Assembly: GCF_015291705.1 (NCBI RefSeq)
Contig: NZ_CP030050.1
Span: 8,060,001 to 8,124,000 of the forward strand
DNA: 64,000 nucleotides
Reading direction: 5' to 3'
Origin: Bradyrhizobium arachidis
Lineage (GTDB): Bacteria; Pseudomonadota; Alphaproteobacteria; Rhizobiales; Xanthobacteraceae
Numbering within the stretch: position 1 is the stretch's first letter; the number at the start of each line of letters is the position of its first letter. The notes beneath the pieces are model-generated. The model worked only from the letters and a program-made list of their open reading frames with translations, had not been told where the DNA came from and did not search any database. Positions 35,975 to 44,510 of this stretch are shown here, in pieces. A program made the position numbers and the translations under genes.

Positions 35975-37750
35975 TTAGGTCGATTGCACGGCGGTGAGCA
36001 GCGCCGAGTACATGGAGTTGATGGCCTGGATCAGCGCCGAGGCCGCCGAATATTTGTTCTGGAGCGTGCTCAGATTGGCCGATTCCTCGTCGAGGTTGAC
36101 GCCGGACTGCGACGACAGCGAGTTCGCATAGGTCGACTGCGCGGTCTCCTTGGCGGTGTAGTCGGTGGATGCCTGCGAGGCCTTGCTCGAGACGTCGGCG
36201 ACGACTGCCGAGGCGTAATCGGCAAGAGAGCCAGTGCTGGCAGCAAGACCGCCGGTGGCGGAAAACGTCCGGGACGCCGTCAACGCGTCATAGAAAGCGT
36301 TGACCACCGTCGCCGAGCCCGACGACAGCACCGAGCTGCCGACCGTGAGGCTCGACGAGGAGTCCAGCGTCGCAAGCTGGAGCTCGTTGGTGCCGGACAG
36401 GATCTTGCTGTTGACCGCGATATCGGACGCGCTGGTTCCGGTGACGAGGTCGTTGAGGCCGAAATACTCGGAAAATCCTTCGCTCGCACTTCCCACCGAG
36501 CTCGTCATCTCGTTGATGGCGACGCCATTGCCTGAGCCTGTCGCCGTGATCGCGAGATGGCCGTCGGCGTCGACCGATGCGGATAGGCCGGAGATGCCGT
36601 TGATGGCGCTGACGAGATCGCCGACCGTGGAATAGGACGACAGGTCGAGATCACCATAGGAGACCAGGTTGCCGCTCTGGTCGGTGACGGCGATGCGTAC
36701 CGTTCCGGTGGCGGAGAGCGCGGTGCTGCTGGTGACGCTGGTGGTTCCGGTCAGGCTGGTCGGCGCCGGCACGGAGGACGCGCCGTTCGAGACGCTATTC
36801 ACCGCGGAGGACAGTTGCTGCGCGAGCTGATCCAGCTGCGACTGCGCGTCCGGCAGCGTGTCGTCGCGGAGCGTGATGAGCGCGCCGATGTCGCCGCCTG
36901 ATATCTGCGACGTGATATCGACCCCGTTCACCGTGATCGCGCTGAAACCGCTCGATGACGAACCGGCGGTGTAGGTCGTCGACGCGGTCACGTTCGACGC
37001 CGCAGTATAGCTGATGGTGTGCGCGGACGAGTCGACCAGGGCTTGGCCGGACGTGGTGTAGATCTGGAGATCGCCGTTGGACGCCGTGAAATAGCTGATG
37101 TTCATCTTGGAGGCGAGGTCCTGCAGCGCCGTGTTGCGCTGGTCCTCCAGGTCCGCGGTCGACTGGCCGGTCGCCGCGGTCTGCTTGATCTGGGCGTTGA
37201 GGTCCGCGATCTGCTGCAGATCCGTGTTGACGTCATCGATCGAGGAGGCGATGTTCTGGTCGGCGTCGGAACGGAGCTTCTGGATCCCGCTCGAGGTCTC
37301 CCGCAGCTGGCTTGCGACGTCGTCGAGCGCACTGATGACGTTGGATTGCAGCGAGGCACTGCTCGGCGTGCTCGCCAGCGAGGACAGCGCCGATTCCAGC
37401 GAGGCGATGCTGTTGGCCAGCGACGTTCCGGACGACGAATCGTCGCTGCTGCTGACCGAACCATAGAGCTTCTCGAGCGAGGTCAGATAGGTGTTGGTGG
37501 TGTCAGCCGAGCCGAGAGCGGAATCGGCGGAGACCAGCGACTTGAGCAGCAGCTTGTCGACCGTCGAGGTGATGCCCGTCACCGTGACGCCGGTGCCGAC
37601 GCCGTTGGTGACGCTGCTCGACTGGCTCGCGGTCTTCTTGGTGTAACCCGTCGTGTCGGCGTTCGAGATGTTCGACGACGTCACGCTGATCTGCACGGAC
37701 GTTGCCGACAGCCCGCTGAAGGCGATCGATCGTGCGATATCGAGCGACAT
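35975..37750 (-). CDS. flgK: Flagellar hook-associated protein FlgK (HAP1)
   Basis: 591 residues. The N-terminus (SIAFSGLSATSVQISVTSSN then ISNADTTGYTKK) is the rod/hook/HAP signature. A Ser/Thr/Ala-rich middle and a C-terminal helix (YSAASALIQAINSMYSALL) complete the FlgK pattern. It forms the first junction ring above the hook. It is 18 bases downstream of a FlgN-like chaperone gene, as expected for its export partner. Confidence 0.95.
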   Translation of the reverse strand: MSLDIARSIAFSGLSATSVQISVTSSNISNADTTGYTKKTASQSSSVTNGVGTGVTVTGITSTVDKLLLKSLVSADSALGSADTTNTYLTSLEKLYGSVSSSDDSSSGTSLANSIASLESALSSLASTPSSASLQSNVISALDDVASQLRETSSGIQKLRSDADQNIASSIDDVNTDLQQIADLNAQIKQTAATGQSTADLEDQRNTALQDLASKMNISYFTASNGDLQIYTTSGQALVDSSAHTISYTAASNVTASTTYTAGSSSSGFSAITVNGVDITSQISGGDIGALITLRDDTLPDAQSQLDQLAQQLSSAVNSVSNGASSVPAPTSLTGTTSVTSSTALSATGTVRIAVTDQSGNLVSYGDLDLSSYSTVGDLVSAINGISGLSASVDADGHLAITATGSGNGVAINEMTSSVGSASEGFSEYFGLNDLVTGTSASDIAVNSKILSGTNELQLATLDSSSSLTVGSSVLSSGSATVVNAFYDALTASRTFSATGGLAASTGSLADYASAVVADVSSKASQASTDYTAKETAQSTYANSLSSQSGVNLDEESANLSTLQNKYSAASALIQAINSMYSALLTAVQST

Positions 37751-37768
37751 GGCGGGCCCCTCGAACCG

Positions 37769-38227
37769 TCAGGCGCTGCGGCTGGTGCCGCTGGAGACGG
37801 CGCGGGCGGCGGCAACGCGACCGGACGCACCATAGGGCGACACCGCCGCGATCTGCTCGCGGATCGCCTGCATGACGGCCTCGATCCGGCGGTTGCTGGC
37901 CTCGATCGCCGCGCGCAGCCGCACCAGATTCTCGTCCATTGCCATGCGCAGCTTCAGGATCCGCTCCATCAGTTGCTCGCGCAAGACACGATCCCTGACG
38001 GTCAGGCTGGTCGTCCCCGCCGCACACTCGGCAACGGTCCGCTCAAAGATCTCCGCCAGCCGGTTCTTCTCGTCGACCTGTTTCAGGCGCGAGGCCGGCA
38101 GGCCCTTGGCGAGCTCGGCGTTCTCCTCCGCGACCAGCGCGGTGAGCGTCTCGATCAGCGTGATCAGCGACTTGATCCTGATATCGCCATTCGCGGCGTC
38201 CGTCATCTTGGCTTGAGCTGCACTCAT
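37769..38227 (-). CDS. FlgN-like flagellar export chaperone (putative)
   Basis: A 152-residue, almost wholly helical protein. LITLIETLTALVAEENAELA near the N-terminus matches the FlgN pattern of an L-x2-L-x2-E-N-x2-L helix, and two further long amphipathic helices follow. FlgN holds FlgK and FlgL before export, and this gene lies directly before flgK. Sequence similarity in this family is low, so the call leans on position and helical shape. Confidence 0.7.
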   Translation of the reverse strand: MSAAQAKMTDAANGDIRIKSLITLIETLTALVAEENAELAKGLPASRLKQVDEKNRLAEIFERTVAECAAGTTSLTVRDRVLREQLMERILKLRMAMDENLVRLRAAIEASNRRIEAVMQAIREQIAAVSPYGASGRVAAARAVSSGTSRSA

Positions 38228-38242
38228 GGTCGTCGCCTTCTT

Positions 38243-38503
38243 CTAGTTGTGCCGTTTGCCGCGCTGGACTTGCGAGTTGCGCAGATAAGCGCCGATCGCG
38301 GTGGTCCTGACGGTCGCCTGCCGCATCTCGCCTTCGACTTCGGCGCGCCTTTCCAACAGGCCGCGACGGGTCGTCTCGATGTCGTCGATCAGCGCGAGCA
38401 ATTGCTTGCGGTCGCTGCCCTTGGCGCTGGCTGCTCGAACCAACAGCCGCCGCAGTCGGCGCAACAGCGCCTCTCCCGCAGCCTTGGCTTCTTCGCCGCG
38501 CAT
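38243..38503 (-). CDS. Small helical protein in the flagellar operon
   Basis: 86 residues, highly charged and helical (ALLRRLRRLLVRAASAKGSD, then LLALIDDIETTRRGLLERRA). It looks like a coiled-coil hairpin of the kind seen in flagellar chaperones or FliJ-like proteins. It lies 3 bases after flgE and 15 bases before the FlgN-like gene, so it is co-transcribed. The family is not recognised; a chaperone or regulator of hook/junction export is plausible. Confidence 0.65.
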   Translation of the reverse strand: MRGEEAKAAGEALLRRLRRLLVRAASAKGSDRKQLLALIDDIETTRRGLLERRAEVEGEMRQATVRTTAIGAYLRNSQVQRGKRHN

Positions 38504-38506
38504 CGC

Positions 38507-39772
38507 TCACCTCATCGCCGAGATCAGGGTGTCGTACATCTTGTTGACGGTCGAGATGACCTGGGACGCGGCGGAGTAGGCCTGCTGCGCCGAGATCATG
38601 CTCGAGAACTGGCTGGAGGTATCGGTGGTCGAGGATTCCAGCTCGCTGCCGTAGATCGTGCCCGCACCGTTCTCGCCGGAGGCCTGCAAGGCGGCGTTGC
38701 CCGATGCCACGGTCGCCGAGTAAAGACCGTCGCTCGCGGCCGCAAGTCCGTTGGGATCGGCAAATGTCGCTACGGCGATCTTGTAGATCGCGATCGTTTC
38801 GCCGTTGGAATAGGTGGCGTCGACCACGCCGTTCTTGCCGATCGAGATGCTGGACAGCTTGCCGTAGGACAGGCCGTCGGAGTCGATGCTGGTGACGTTG
38901 ACGGAGGGCGTGGTCTCGCCCGAGGCATACTGCGTCAGGCCGTCGGTGCCTCCGGCGGTGCCGAGGTCCATGGTGACGGTGCTGTCGGCAGCACCATCGG
39001 TCCAGCCCGTGATCGAGACCGTCGCCGGGTCGGGACTGGTGCTCGCAAGCGAGCCGTCGCTGTTGAAGGTGATGTCGATCGTGCCCGAGGCCGTGCCGGT
39101 CGCGGTCGTGGTGTCCGAGGTCGAGGTCGGATTGGCGAAGCTCGCGCTCCAGGCGTTGGTGCCGGTCTTGGTCCAGGTGATCTGCATCGTATTCGCGGCG
39201 CCCAGCGAATCGTAGACCGTCATCGAGCTGGTATAGGTGTCGCCGGTGGCGGCATCGGACGGCAGATTGGCCGCGATCGTGGTCTTGGTCGTGGCGCTGC
39301 CGCTGGTCGAGGCGACCTGGGTGTTGATGGCCTCCAGGTTGCTGGCGGACTCGCTGCCGACGACATTGCCGTCCGCATCGGTGCGCCAACCCTCGAGGTA
39401 ACTGCCGTTGTTCTCGAGATAACCGGCGTTGTTGATCGTGAAGGCGCCGTTGCGGGTGTAGGACGTGATGCCGCCGGTCGTGGCGCTGGTCACCACGAAG
39501 AAGCCCGAGCCCTGGATCGCGACGTCGGTGGCATTGGAGGTCGCGGCGAGCAGGCCCTGCTGGGTGATGTTGGAGCGCCCCGAGACGGTGACGCCGCCCG
39601 ATGCGTAGGAGGTGGTGTTGCTCGAAGCCGTCACGAGTGCGTCGAACATCGCCGACGTCGTCTTGTAGCCGGTCGTATCGGAGTTGGCGATGTTGTCGCT
39701 GATCATCGACAGGGACTGGCTCTGGGCGCTGAGCGCCGAGATCGCCGAGGACAATGCACCGGTGAGACTCAT
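38507..39772 (-). CDS. flgE: Flagellar hook protein FlgE
   Basis: The 421-residue protein begins MSLTGALSSAISALSAQSQS and has the DNIANSDTTGYK signature. VAIQGSGFFVVTS and a TRNGAFTINNAGYLENN motif follow. It ends in a D0 helix (QQAYSAASQVISTVNKMYDT). It polymerises into the universal joint under the FlgD cap. It is 31 bases after flgD. Confidence 0.95.
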   Translation of the reverse strand: MSLTGALSSAISALSAQSQSLSMISDNIANSDTTGYKTTSAMFDALVTASSNTTSYASGGVTVSGRSNITQQGLLAATSNATDVAIQGSGFFVVTSATTGGITSYTRNGAFTINNAGYLENNGSYLEGWRTDADGNVVGSESASNLEAINTQVASTSGSATTKTTIAANLPSDAATGDTYTSSMTVYDSLGAANTMQITWTKTGTNAWSASFANPTSTSDTTTATGTASGTIDITFNSDGSLASTSPDPATVSITGWTDGAADSTVTMDLGTAGGTDGLTQYASGETTPSVNVTSIDSDGLSYGKLSSISIGKNGVVDATYSNGETIAIYKIAVATFADPNGLAAASDGLYSATVASGNAALQASGENGAGTIYGSELESSTTDTSSQFSSMISAQQAYSAASQVISTVNKMYDTLISAMR

Positions 39773-39803
39773 GGTGAAACTCCGAGAAAATCAGAACGTG
39801 AGA

Positions 39804-40469
39804 TCAGGACGTGACGCCGAGGATGTTGGCGGCGCTGATCGCGACACCGTTCACCGTGAGCGAGGGCGTGGAAGTCGAGGTGTCGATGCCGGTCACCGTT
39901 CCGCTGACGGTCGTGTAGTTGAGGACCGAGGTGCCAGCGGAGTTCGTCGCGGTCACCGAGATGGTGTACTGGCCGCCGTCCGCGAGCTGATTGCCGCTGG
40001 AGTCCTTGCCGTCCCAGGTGAAGCTGTTGGAGCCGGAATTGCCCGTGCCGGTGCCGGTGTAGACGACATTGCCGGAGGAGTCCGAGATGCTGATCGAGAC
40101 GTTGGAGGCGGCCGAGGACAGCGAGTAGCCGTAGGTCGCCGAGCCGTTGCTCAAGGTCGACGTGTCGCCCTTCGCCTCGACGGTGTGGCCGATATAGTTC
40201 ACCGAGTTGAGCGTCACGAGGCTCGAGAACGAGCTCGCCAGCGACGACATGTTGGAGTTGATCGACTGCTGCTGGGTGAAATTCGCATAGGAGGTGAGCT
40301 GATTGATGAAGTCCGTGGTCGACGTCGCGTTCAACGGATCCTGGTTCTGAAGCTCGCTGACGAGCAGGCTGAGGAAATCGCTCGAGGTGAGTGACGAACT
40401 CGACGACGTGCTCGATGACGACGACGTCGTGGTCGCGGTCGTTGCTGAACTCGTGGCGGAAACGGTCAT
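39804..40469 (-). CDS. flgD: Flagellar hook capping protein FlgD
   Basis: 221 residues. The N-terminal conserved region DFLSLLVSELQNQDPLNATS, then TDFINQLTSYANFTQQQSIN, is typical of FlgD. A beta-rich FlgD Ig/tudor-like part follows (NSFTWDGKDSSGNQLADG). FlgD forms the scaffold that lets FlgE assemble. It is first of the downstream half of the flagellar locus and may have its own promoter in the 421-base gap to its right. Confidence 0.94.
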   Translation of the reverse strand: MTVSATSSATTATTTSSSSSTSSSSSLTSSDFLSLLVSELQNQDPLNATSTTDFINQLTSYANFTQQQSINSNMSSLASSFSSLVTLNSVNYIGHTVEAKGDTSTLSNGSATYGYSLSSAASNVSISISDSSGNVVYTGTGTGNSGSNSFTWDGKDSSGNQLADGGQYTISVTATNSAGTSVLNYTTVSGTVTGIDTSTSTPSLTVNGVAISAANILGVTS

Positions 40470-40890
40470 CAGAAAACTCCACTTTCTCGCGCCGCCGGCG
40501 ATCAGGTGTCGCTTGGCTGCGCTTGAAATCTGTGTGCTGATGAAACGCGTGGGCGCGCGGTTTCAGGCGAGGATTCGCGCGCGCGAAAAGCCGCTTTCGA
40601 CACGGCAAAATCTGCCGCGTGCGAGGGAAGTCAGTTTGATGTGTTGTAGCGATCGAGCCGCACGTTCTCGCCTCGGTCAGAGCAAAGCAACCGGATCTGA
40701 GCTGCGTGTTGGAGACGTTGACCTTCCACAAGCGTCATGGCCGGGCTTGACCCGGCCATCCACGACTTGCCGCACGGCACGAAGAACGTGGATGCCCGGG
40801 ACAAGCCCGGGCATGACGACCTCTCGTGATCAGTAAGCTATTTGCTGCCGCAACCGCGAAGTTGTCAAAAGAGAATTCAGCGGAAGCCGT
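40470..40890. other. Intergenic region upstream of flgD
   Basis: No gene is supported in these 421 bases. The left part, just upstream of flgD, is where a leftward promoter is expected, but I could not find a convincing sigma70, sigma54 or EcfG element. The right part holds a REP-like repeat (40735-40817). Confidence 0.5.
40735..40817. repeat. REP-like repeat upstream of flgD
   Basis: The left hairpin TGGCCGGG-CTTGA-CCCGGCCA and right hairpin TGCCCGGG-ACAAG-CCCGGGCA are framed by GTCA and TGAC ends. It has the same general design as the repeat at 34931-35037, with a different core sequence. Confidence 0.85.
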
Positions 40891-41163
40891 TCAGCTCTCC
40901 GCCGTCTCGCCTTCCTTGCGCGGCTCGGCGGGGTCGCTCTTCATTTTTGCAGCAGCGGCGACGATGCGGTCGGCGAGGCCCTTGGGCGCGCGGACCGGGG
41001 GCGCAGCGAGCGCCTGGCGCAAGGTGCGCGCCTCTTCGAGCAGGGCTTGCGCGGCGGACGATCGCGCCAGCAGCTCCTGGGCGGGCAGGCGTCGATCATC
41101 CGGCCAGAGCGCGAGATCCTCGCCCAGCCGATCGATCAGTTCCTCAAACTCGGTGACGTCCAT
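40891..41163 (-). CDS. Unknown 90-residue acidic protein in the flagellar locus
   Basis: Begins MDVTEFEELIDRLGEDLALW, then PDDRR, a helical middle (QALLEEARTLRQALA) and a charged tail. The D-L-x-x-W-P pattern near the N-terminus is, as I recall, found in small proteins next to ECF sigma factors in Rhizobiales. An ECF sigma gene lies 3.3 kb upstream in the same direction. There is no zinc-binding anti-sigma motif, so a regulatory role is only a suggestion. Confidence 0.6.
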   Translation of the reverse strand: MDVTEFEELIDRLGEDLALWPDDRRLPAQELLARSSAAQALLEEARTLRQALAAPPVRAPKGLADRIVAAAAKMKSDPAEPRKEGETAES

Positions 41164-41333
41164 CGCCCGCCGATCCCGCCTCGGTCAGGCCCGTCATAAA
41201 GCATTGTAGGCGCGGCGGAAACCGGATTTCAGCGGTCTTCCGCGCCAAAACGCCCGCGGCGCTACGGAAAGCGGCCAAAACGGCGGTCGTGTCGATCGCG
41301 GGGACGCATGCGGGATCGGCGAGCCGGGCCTCG

Positions 41334-41765
41334 TCAGCCCTTGTGGGCCGAATCGGCCGGCGCGGCCTTGCCGCCCCGCACCGTCGCGTCGACGTGCTCC
41401 CAGGCCTCCTTCAGCTCGGTCAGCCCAGCGATGATGCGCCGAAAGCTCTCGCGCGCATGCGGCCGGCCGAACGCCTTGAGGCTCGCCAGGATCATTGCAT
41501 TGTAGGTCTGGAACAGCCGTTCCGCCACGGCGCCGCCCCTGGTGAAATCCAGATTGTGGCTGAGCCCGCGCAAAATCGCGGTCGCCTTCATCAGATACTC
41601 ATGCCCCTCCTCGAAGCGACGCGCTTCCTGCGCGGCCAGCGACTTCTGGAGGAAGGTAACGGCGCCACCGAGCAGCATCGAGATCGCCTTGAGCGGCGGC
41701 ACGCTGGTCGCGGCTCCCCGATAGGCCTGGTTGGCCATGTACGCCATCGGATTATGCATCATCAA
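41334..41765 (-). CDS. fliS: Flagellin export chaperone FliS
   Basis: 143 residues, helical. It has the N-terminal AYMANQAYRGAATS, which resembles the FliS Y-x2-Q-x4 start, and the core LLGGAVTFLQKSLAAQEARR, then LRGLSHNLDFTRGG. FliS binds the flagellin C-terminus and keeps it unfolded for export. It overlaps fliD by ATGA. A Lys/Ala-rich tail extends past the usual end. Confidence 0.88.
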   Translation of the reverse strand: MMMHNPMAYMANQAYRGAATSVPPLKAISMLLGGAVTFLQKSLAAQEARRFEEGHEYLMKATAILRGLSHNLDFTRGGAVAERLFQTYNAMILASLKAFGRPHARESFRRIIAGLTELKEAWEHVDATVRGGKAAPADSAHKG

Positions 41766-43465
41766 TCACTCGAGCTGGAGTTGAGCAGGGCCTTGAGATA
41801 GTTGAGCGTGTTGTTCGCGCTCTCGATCGCGGCCTGATAGCTTGCGTATTGGGTCTGGAGCTGCGTCTGGTAGGCGGACGCCGCGCTCTCGATGTCGTCC
41901 ACCTTCTGCTGGAGCTCGTTGTCGCGATCCGTCAGGTTGGTGATCATTGTCTGCAATGCGCCCGAGCTCGACGAGTAGTTCTTGGAGATCTGATAGAGCT
42001 GGGTGGCGATGCCCGAGGTCGAGGTTACCGTGATCGACTGCGAGGTCGATCCCGAATAGGTGAAGGCCATGCCGGCATAAGCCGTTCCGGCCGCGCCGAT
42101 GATCGTCGTGCCGCTGACCGTGAACAGCGAGGAATCGCCGCCGACCGATGCCGAGGACAGATTGCCGTCGGCATCAACCGTGACGTCGAGCGTGAAGGAT
42201 TGCGGCGAGGTTCCGGTGTTGACGACGGTGAGCTGGCTCGACGAGGTCTTGGTCTGCGCCGACAATAGCGTCGTGACGCCGCTCAAGTTCGTGCTGAGGA
42301 TCTCCGACAGTGTCGAGGTGTCGAGCTCGAGCTCGTTCTTCTCGTTGAAGGACAGGCCGACATCGGCCATGGTGAGGCCGCCCACCGTGCTGTTGAGGGC
42401 GTTCTGGAGCGCATCCATGATGTCGCGCATGGTGCCGTCGCCGAACAGCACCGCGCTCGAATCCGCAGTGCCGTCCGAGCTGGTCGCCTGTTGCGCGATC
42501 ACCGCATCGCGAAAGGTGTTGTAATTGGTGACGAAGGTCTCGACCGCGGACTCGATCTGGCTGGTGTCAGGCTCGATGCTGATGTTCACCGTGGCACCAT
42601 CAGGCGTCGCCTGGAGCAGGTTGAACGTCACGCCGGTGAGCACGTCGGTGATGTCGTTGGTGTCGCGGGTCATCGAGATCCCGTCGAGCGTGAATTCGGC
42701 CGCCTGCGAGGTCTGGAGCACGTCGGCGAAGGCGCCCGTGCTGTCGGTGACACCCAGTTTGTTCAGAATATCGTCGCCCGACGTGCTGGAATAGGTGATG
42801 TCGGCGGCATCCTCGGTGCCCGTCAGCACCATCTCATACGACCCGCTCGAGACCTGGACGATCGACGCCTGGACGTTGGTGGTGGAGGTCTGCGCGTTGA
42901 TGCTGTCGACGATGTCCTGAAGCGACATCGTGCTGTCGACGGTGATGTCGGCTGTCGTCCCGCCCTCGAGCCCGATCGAGAACGTGCCGGAATAGCCGAG
43001 CTCGTCCGTCTGGCTCGACTGCGAGGTGCCGACCACCTTCTGCGCAGTCGCGACCTGACTGATCGTCAATGTATGGTCGCCGGTTGCCGCGCCATTGCTG
43101 ACCGACATGGACAGCGCGGATGACGCGCTCACGTCGCCGGTGGAGCTCAGCGTGGCCGCGCGGGTGGCGAAGACGTTGGTGGCCAGTGAGTTGACGACGG
43201 CGGTCGCGAGCGAGGACAGTCCGCTCGACAGCGTCGAGAGATCGGTCTGAAGCGTCTGATAGGCCGAGATCTTGGCTTCGTTGTTGGTGATCGTCGTCGA
43301 GATCGTGGTCGCCTGGGTGAGCTTGGCATTCACCGCCGCGGTGATCAGCGCGCTCCAGTCGATGCTGGTCGATGTGCTGGTGCCGGTCGTGGTCACCGAG
43401 GACGCGCTCGACGTGCTCGAGCTCGTGGTCGACGTGCTGCTGGTGCTCGAACTGACGCTGGTCAC
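41762..43465 (-). CDS. fliD: Flagellar filament cap protein FliD (HAP2)
   Basis: 567 residues. After a Ser/Thr-rich start it shows IDWSALITAAVNAKLTQATT and a helical HAP2 N-terminal region (YQTLQTDLSTLSSGLSSLAT). Residues around 170-280 form the D2/D3 part. The C-terminal coiled coil (DRDNELQQKVDDIESAASAY then QAAIESANNTLNYLKALL) is typical. FliD caps the filament so that flagellin polymerises. It is followed by fliS and preceded by flagellin. Confidence 0.92.
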   Translation of the reverse strand: MTSVSSSTSSTSTTSSSTSSASSVTTTGTSTSTSIDWSALITAAVNAKLTQATTISTTITNNEAKISAYQTLQTDLSTLSSGLSSLATAVVNSLATNVFATRAATLSSTGDVSASSALSMSVSNGAATGDHTLTISQVATAQKVVGTSQSSQTDELGYSGTFSIGLEGGTTADITVDSTMSLQDIVDSINAQTSTTNVQASIVQVSSGSYEMVLTGTEDAADITYSSTSGDDILNKLGVTDSTGAFADVLQTSQAAEFTLDGISMTRDTNDITDVLTGVTFNLLQATPDGATVNISIEPDTSQIESAVETFVTNYNTFRDAVIAQQATSSDGTADSSAVLFGDGTMRDIMDALQNALNSTVGGLTMADVGLSFNEKNELELDTSTLSEILSTNLSGVTTLLSAQTKTSSSQLTVVNTGTSPQSFTLDVTVDADGNLSSASVGGDSSLFTVSGTTIIGAAGTAYAGMAFTYSGSTSQSITVTSTSGIATQLYQISKNYSSSSGALQTMITNLTDRDNELQQKVDDIESAASAYQTQLQTQYASYQAAIESANNTLNYLKALLNSSSSD

Positions 43466-43493
43466 TTTGCTGGCCGCTCCATCCCAGGGAGAA

Positions 43494-43518
43494 CCGGGCC
43501 GGCATCAAGCCGGCCCGG
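43494..43518. terminator. Perfect 10-bp hairpin after the flagellin gene
   Basis: CCGGGCCGGC-ATCAA-GCCGGCCCGG lies in the 79-base gap between flagellin and fliD. There is no T-run, so it is not a textbook intrinsic terminator. Such a hairpin may stabilise the 3' end of a highly expressed flagellin mRNA and reduce read-through into fliD. Its ATGAC flank also resembles the REP-like repeats. Confidence 0.55.
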
Positions 43519-43544
43519 CATGACGGTCGTTTGCGCCTCACGCC

Positions 43545-44369
43545 TCAGCCGAGGAGCTTGAGCAGGTACTGCGGCATCTGGTTCGCCGCGGATTCGGCCG
43601 ACACCGCAGCCTGGGTCTTCACCTCGGCGGACGACAGCTTGGCCTGCTCGGCCGCGATGTCGACGTCCTTGATGGCCGAATTGGCGGCCTGCAGGTTCTG
43701 GGTCTGGGTCGAGATCGAGTCGGACGAGAAGTTGAAGCGCGATTCCTGCGCACCGATGCTGGCGCGGGCGGCGGAGACCGTGTCGATCGCAGTATCGAGC
43801 GCGGTCAGCGCCGAGGTCGCGTCCGACAGCGAGCTGACGTCGAGCGAGGAGACGCCGAGCGAGGACGCGGTCAGGCTCGTCAGGGTGATGGTGATGGTGT
43901 CGGAGCCGGACGAGCCGACCAGCACGGAGACGCCCGAGGAGAACACGCTCGTGCCATCCAGGAGACTCTGGCTGGAATAACGCGTGCCGCTCGCGATCGA
44001 ATCGATTTCGCTGGTGAGCTGCGTGAATTCCGAGTTGATGTAGGCGCGGCTCGAATCGGTCGTGGTGCCCGACGCGGACTCCGAGGCCAGCGACTTCATG
44101 CGCGCCAGGATGTCGGAGATGTTGGAGGCGCCGCCGTCGGCGGTCTGGAGGATCGCGGTCGCCTGCGAGGCGTTGGTCGCAGCCTGCTGCAGCGTGGTGA
44201 CGTCCGAAGAGATGCGGGTGGAAATCGCAAGGCCGGCGGCGTCGTCGGAGGCCGACGTGATACGCGAACCGCTCGACAGCTTCGAGAGCGAGCTGCTCTC
44301 CTGTGCGGAGTTGATGTTGAGGTAGCGGACCGCGGAGTTCGCGGCGGTGTTGGTGTTGATTGCAGGCAT
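43545..44369 (-). CDS. fliC: Flagellin
   Basis: A 274-residue flagellin. The N-terminal D0/D1 helix has LSKLSSGSRITSASDDAAGL, then AISTRI, and the C-terminus has VDIAAEQAKLSSAEVKTQA, then ANQMPQYLLKLLG. The central domain is short and Ser/Thr-rich, so the outer D2/D3 domain is reduced. Short flagellins are usual in rhizobia. An AGGAGC ribosome site precedes the ATG. Ser/Thr-rich surface loops could be O-glycosylated. Confidence 0.95.
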   Translation of the reverse strand: MPAINTNTAANSAVRYLNINSAQESSSLSKLSSGSRITSASDDAAGLAISTRISSDVTTLQQAATNASQATAILQTADGGASNISDILARMKSLASESASGTTTDSSRAYINSEFTQLTSEIDSIASGTRYSSQSLLDGTSVFSSGVSVLVGSSGSDTITITLTSLTASSLGVSSLDVSSLSDATSALTALDTAIDTVSAARASIGAQESRFNFSSDSISTQTQNLQAANSAIKDVDIAAEQAKLSSAEVKTQAAVSAESAANQMPQYLLKLLG

Positions 44370-44510
44370 TGCAAGCTCCTGTGCTGATGGGCATGGCGTG
44401 CCGCATCGTTGAAGACGATTGACGACGCAGACCGCAGCCCCGTCCGTTCGCTCAAACGGCGGAGCGCAAAGAGATCAGGCGCGATAATTTTCGCGGGGCC
44501 AATTTTATGG

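Noticed and set aside
37019..39814. Long plus-strand open frame (931 residues) opposite flgK and flgE
   Set aside because: It mirrors the Ser/Thr-rich flagellar genes, giving an Arg/Gly/Asp repeat-like sequence. The antisense genes are certain.
44370..44510. Sigma54 or sigma28 promoter upstream of flagellin
   Set aside because: I looked for TGGCAC-N5-TTGC and TAAA-N15-GCCGATAA patterns and found no convincing match in this gap.
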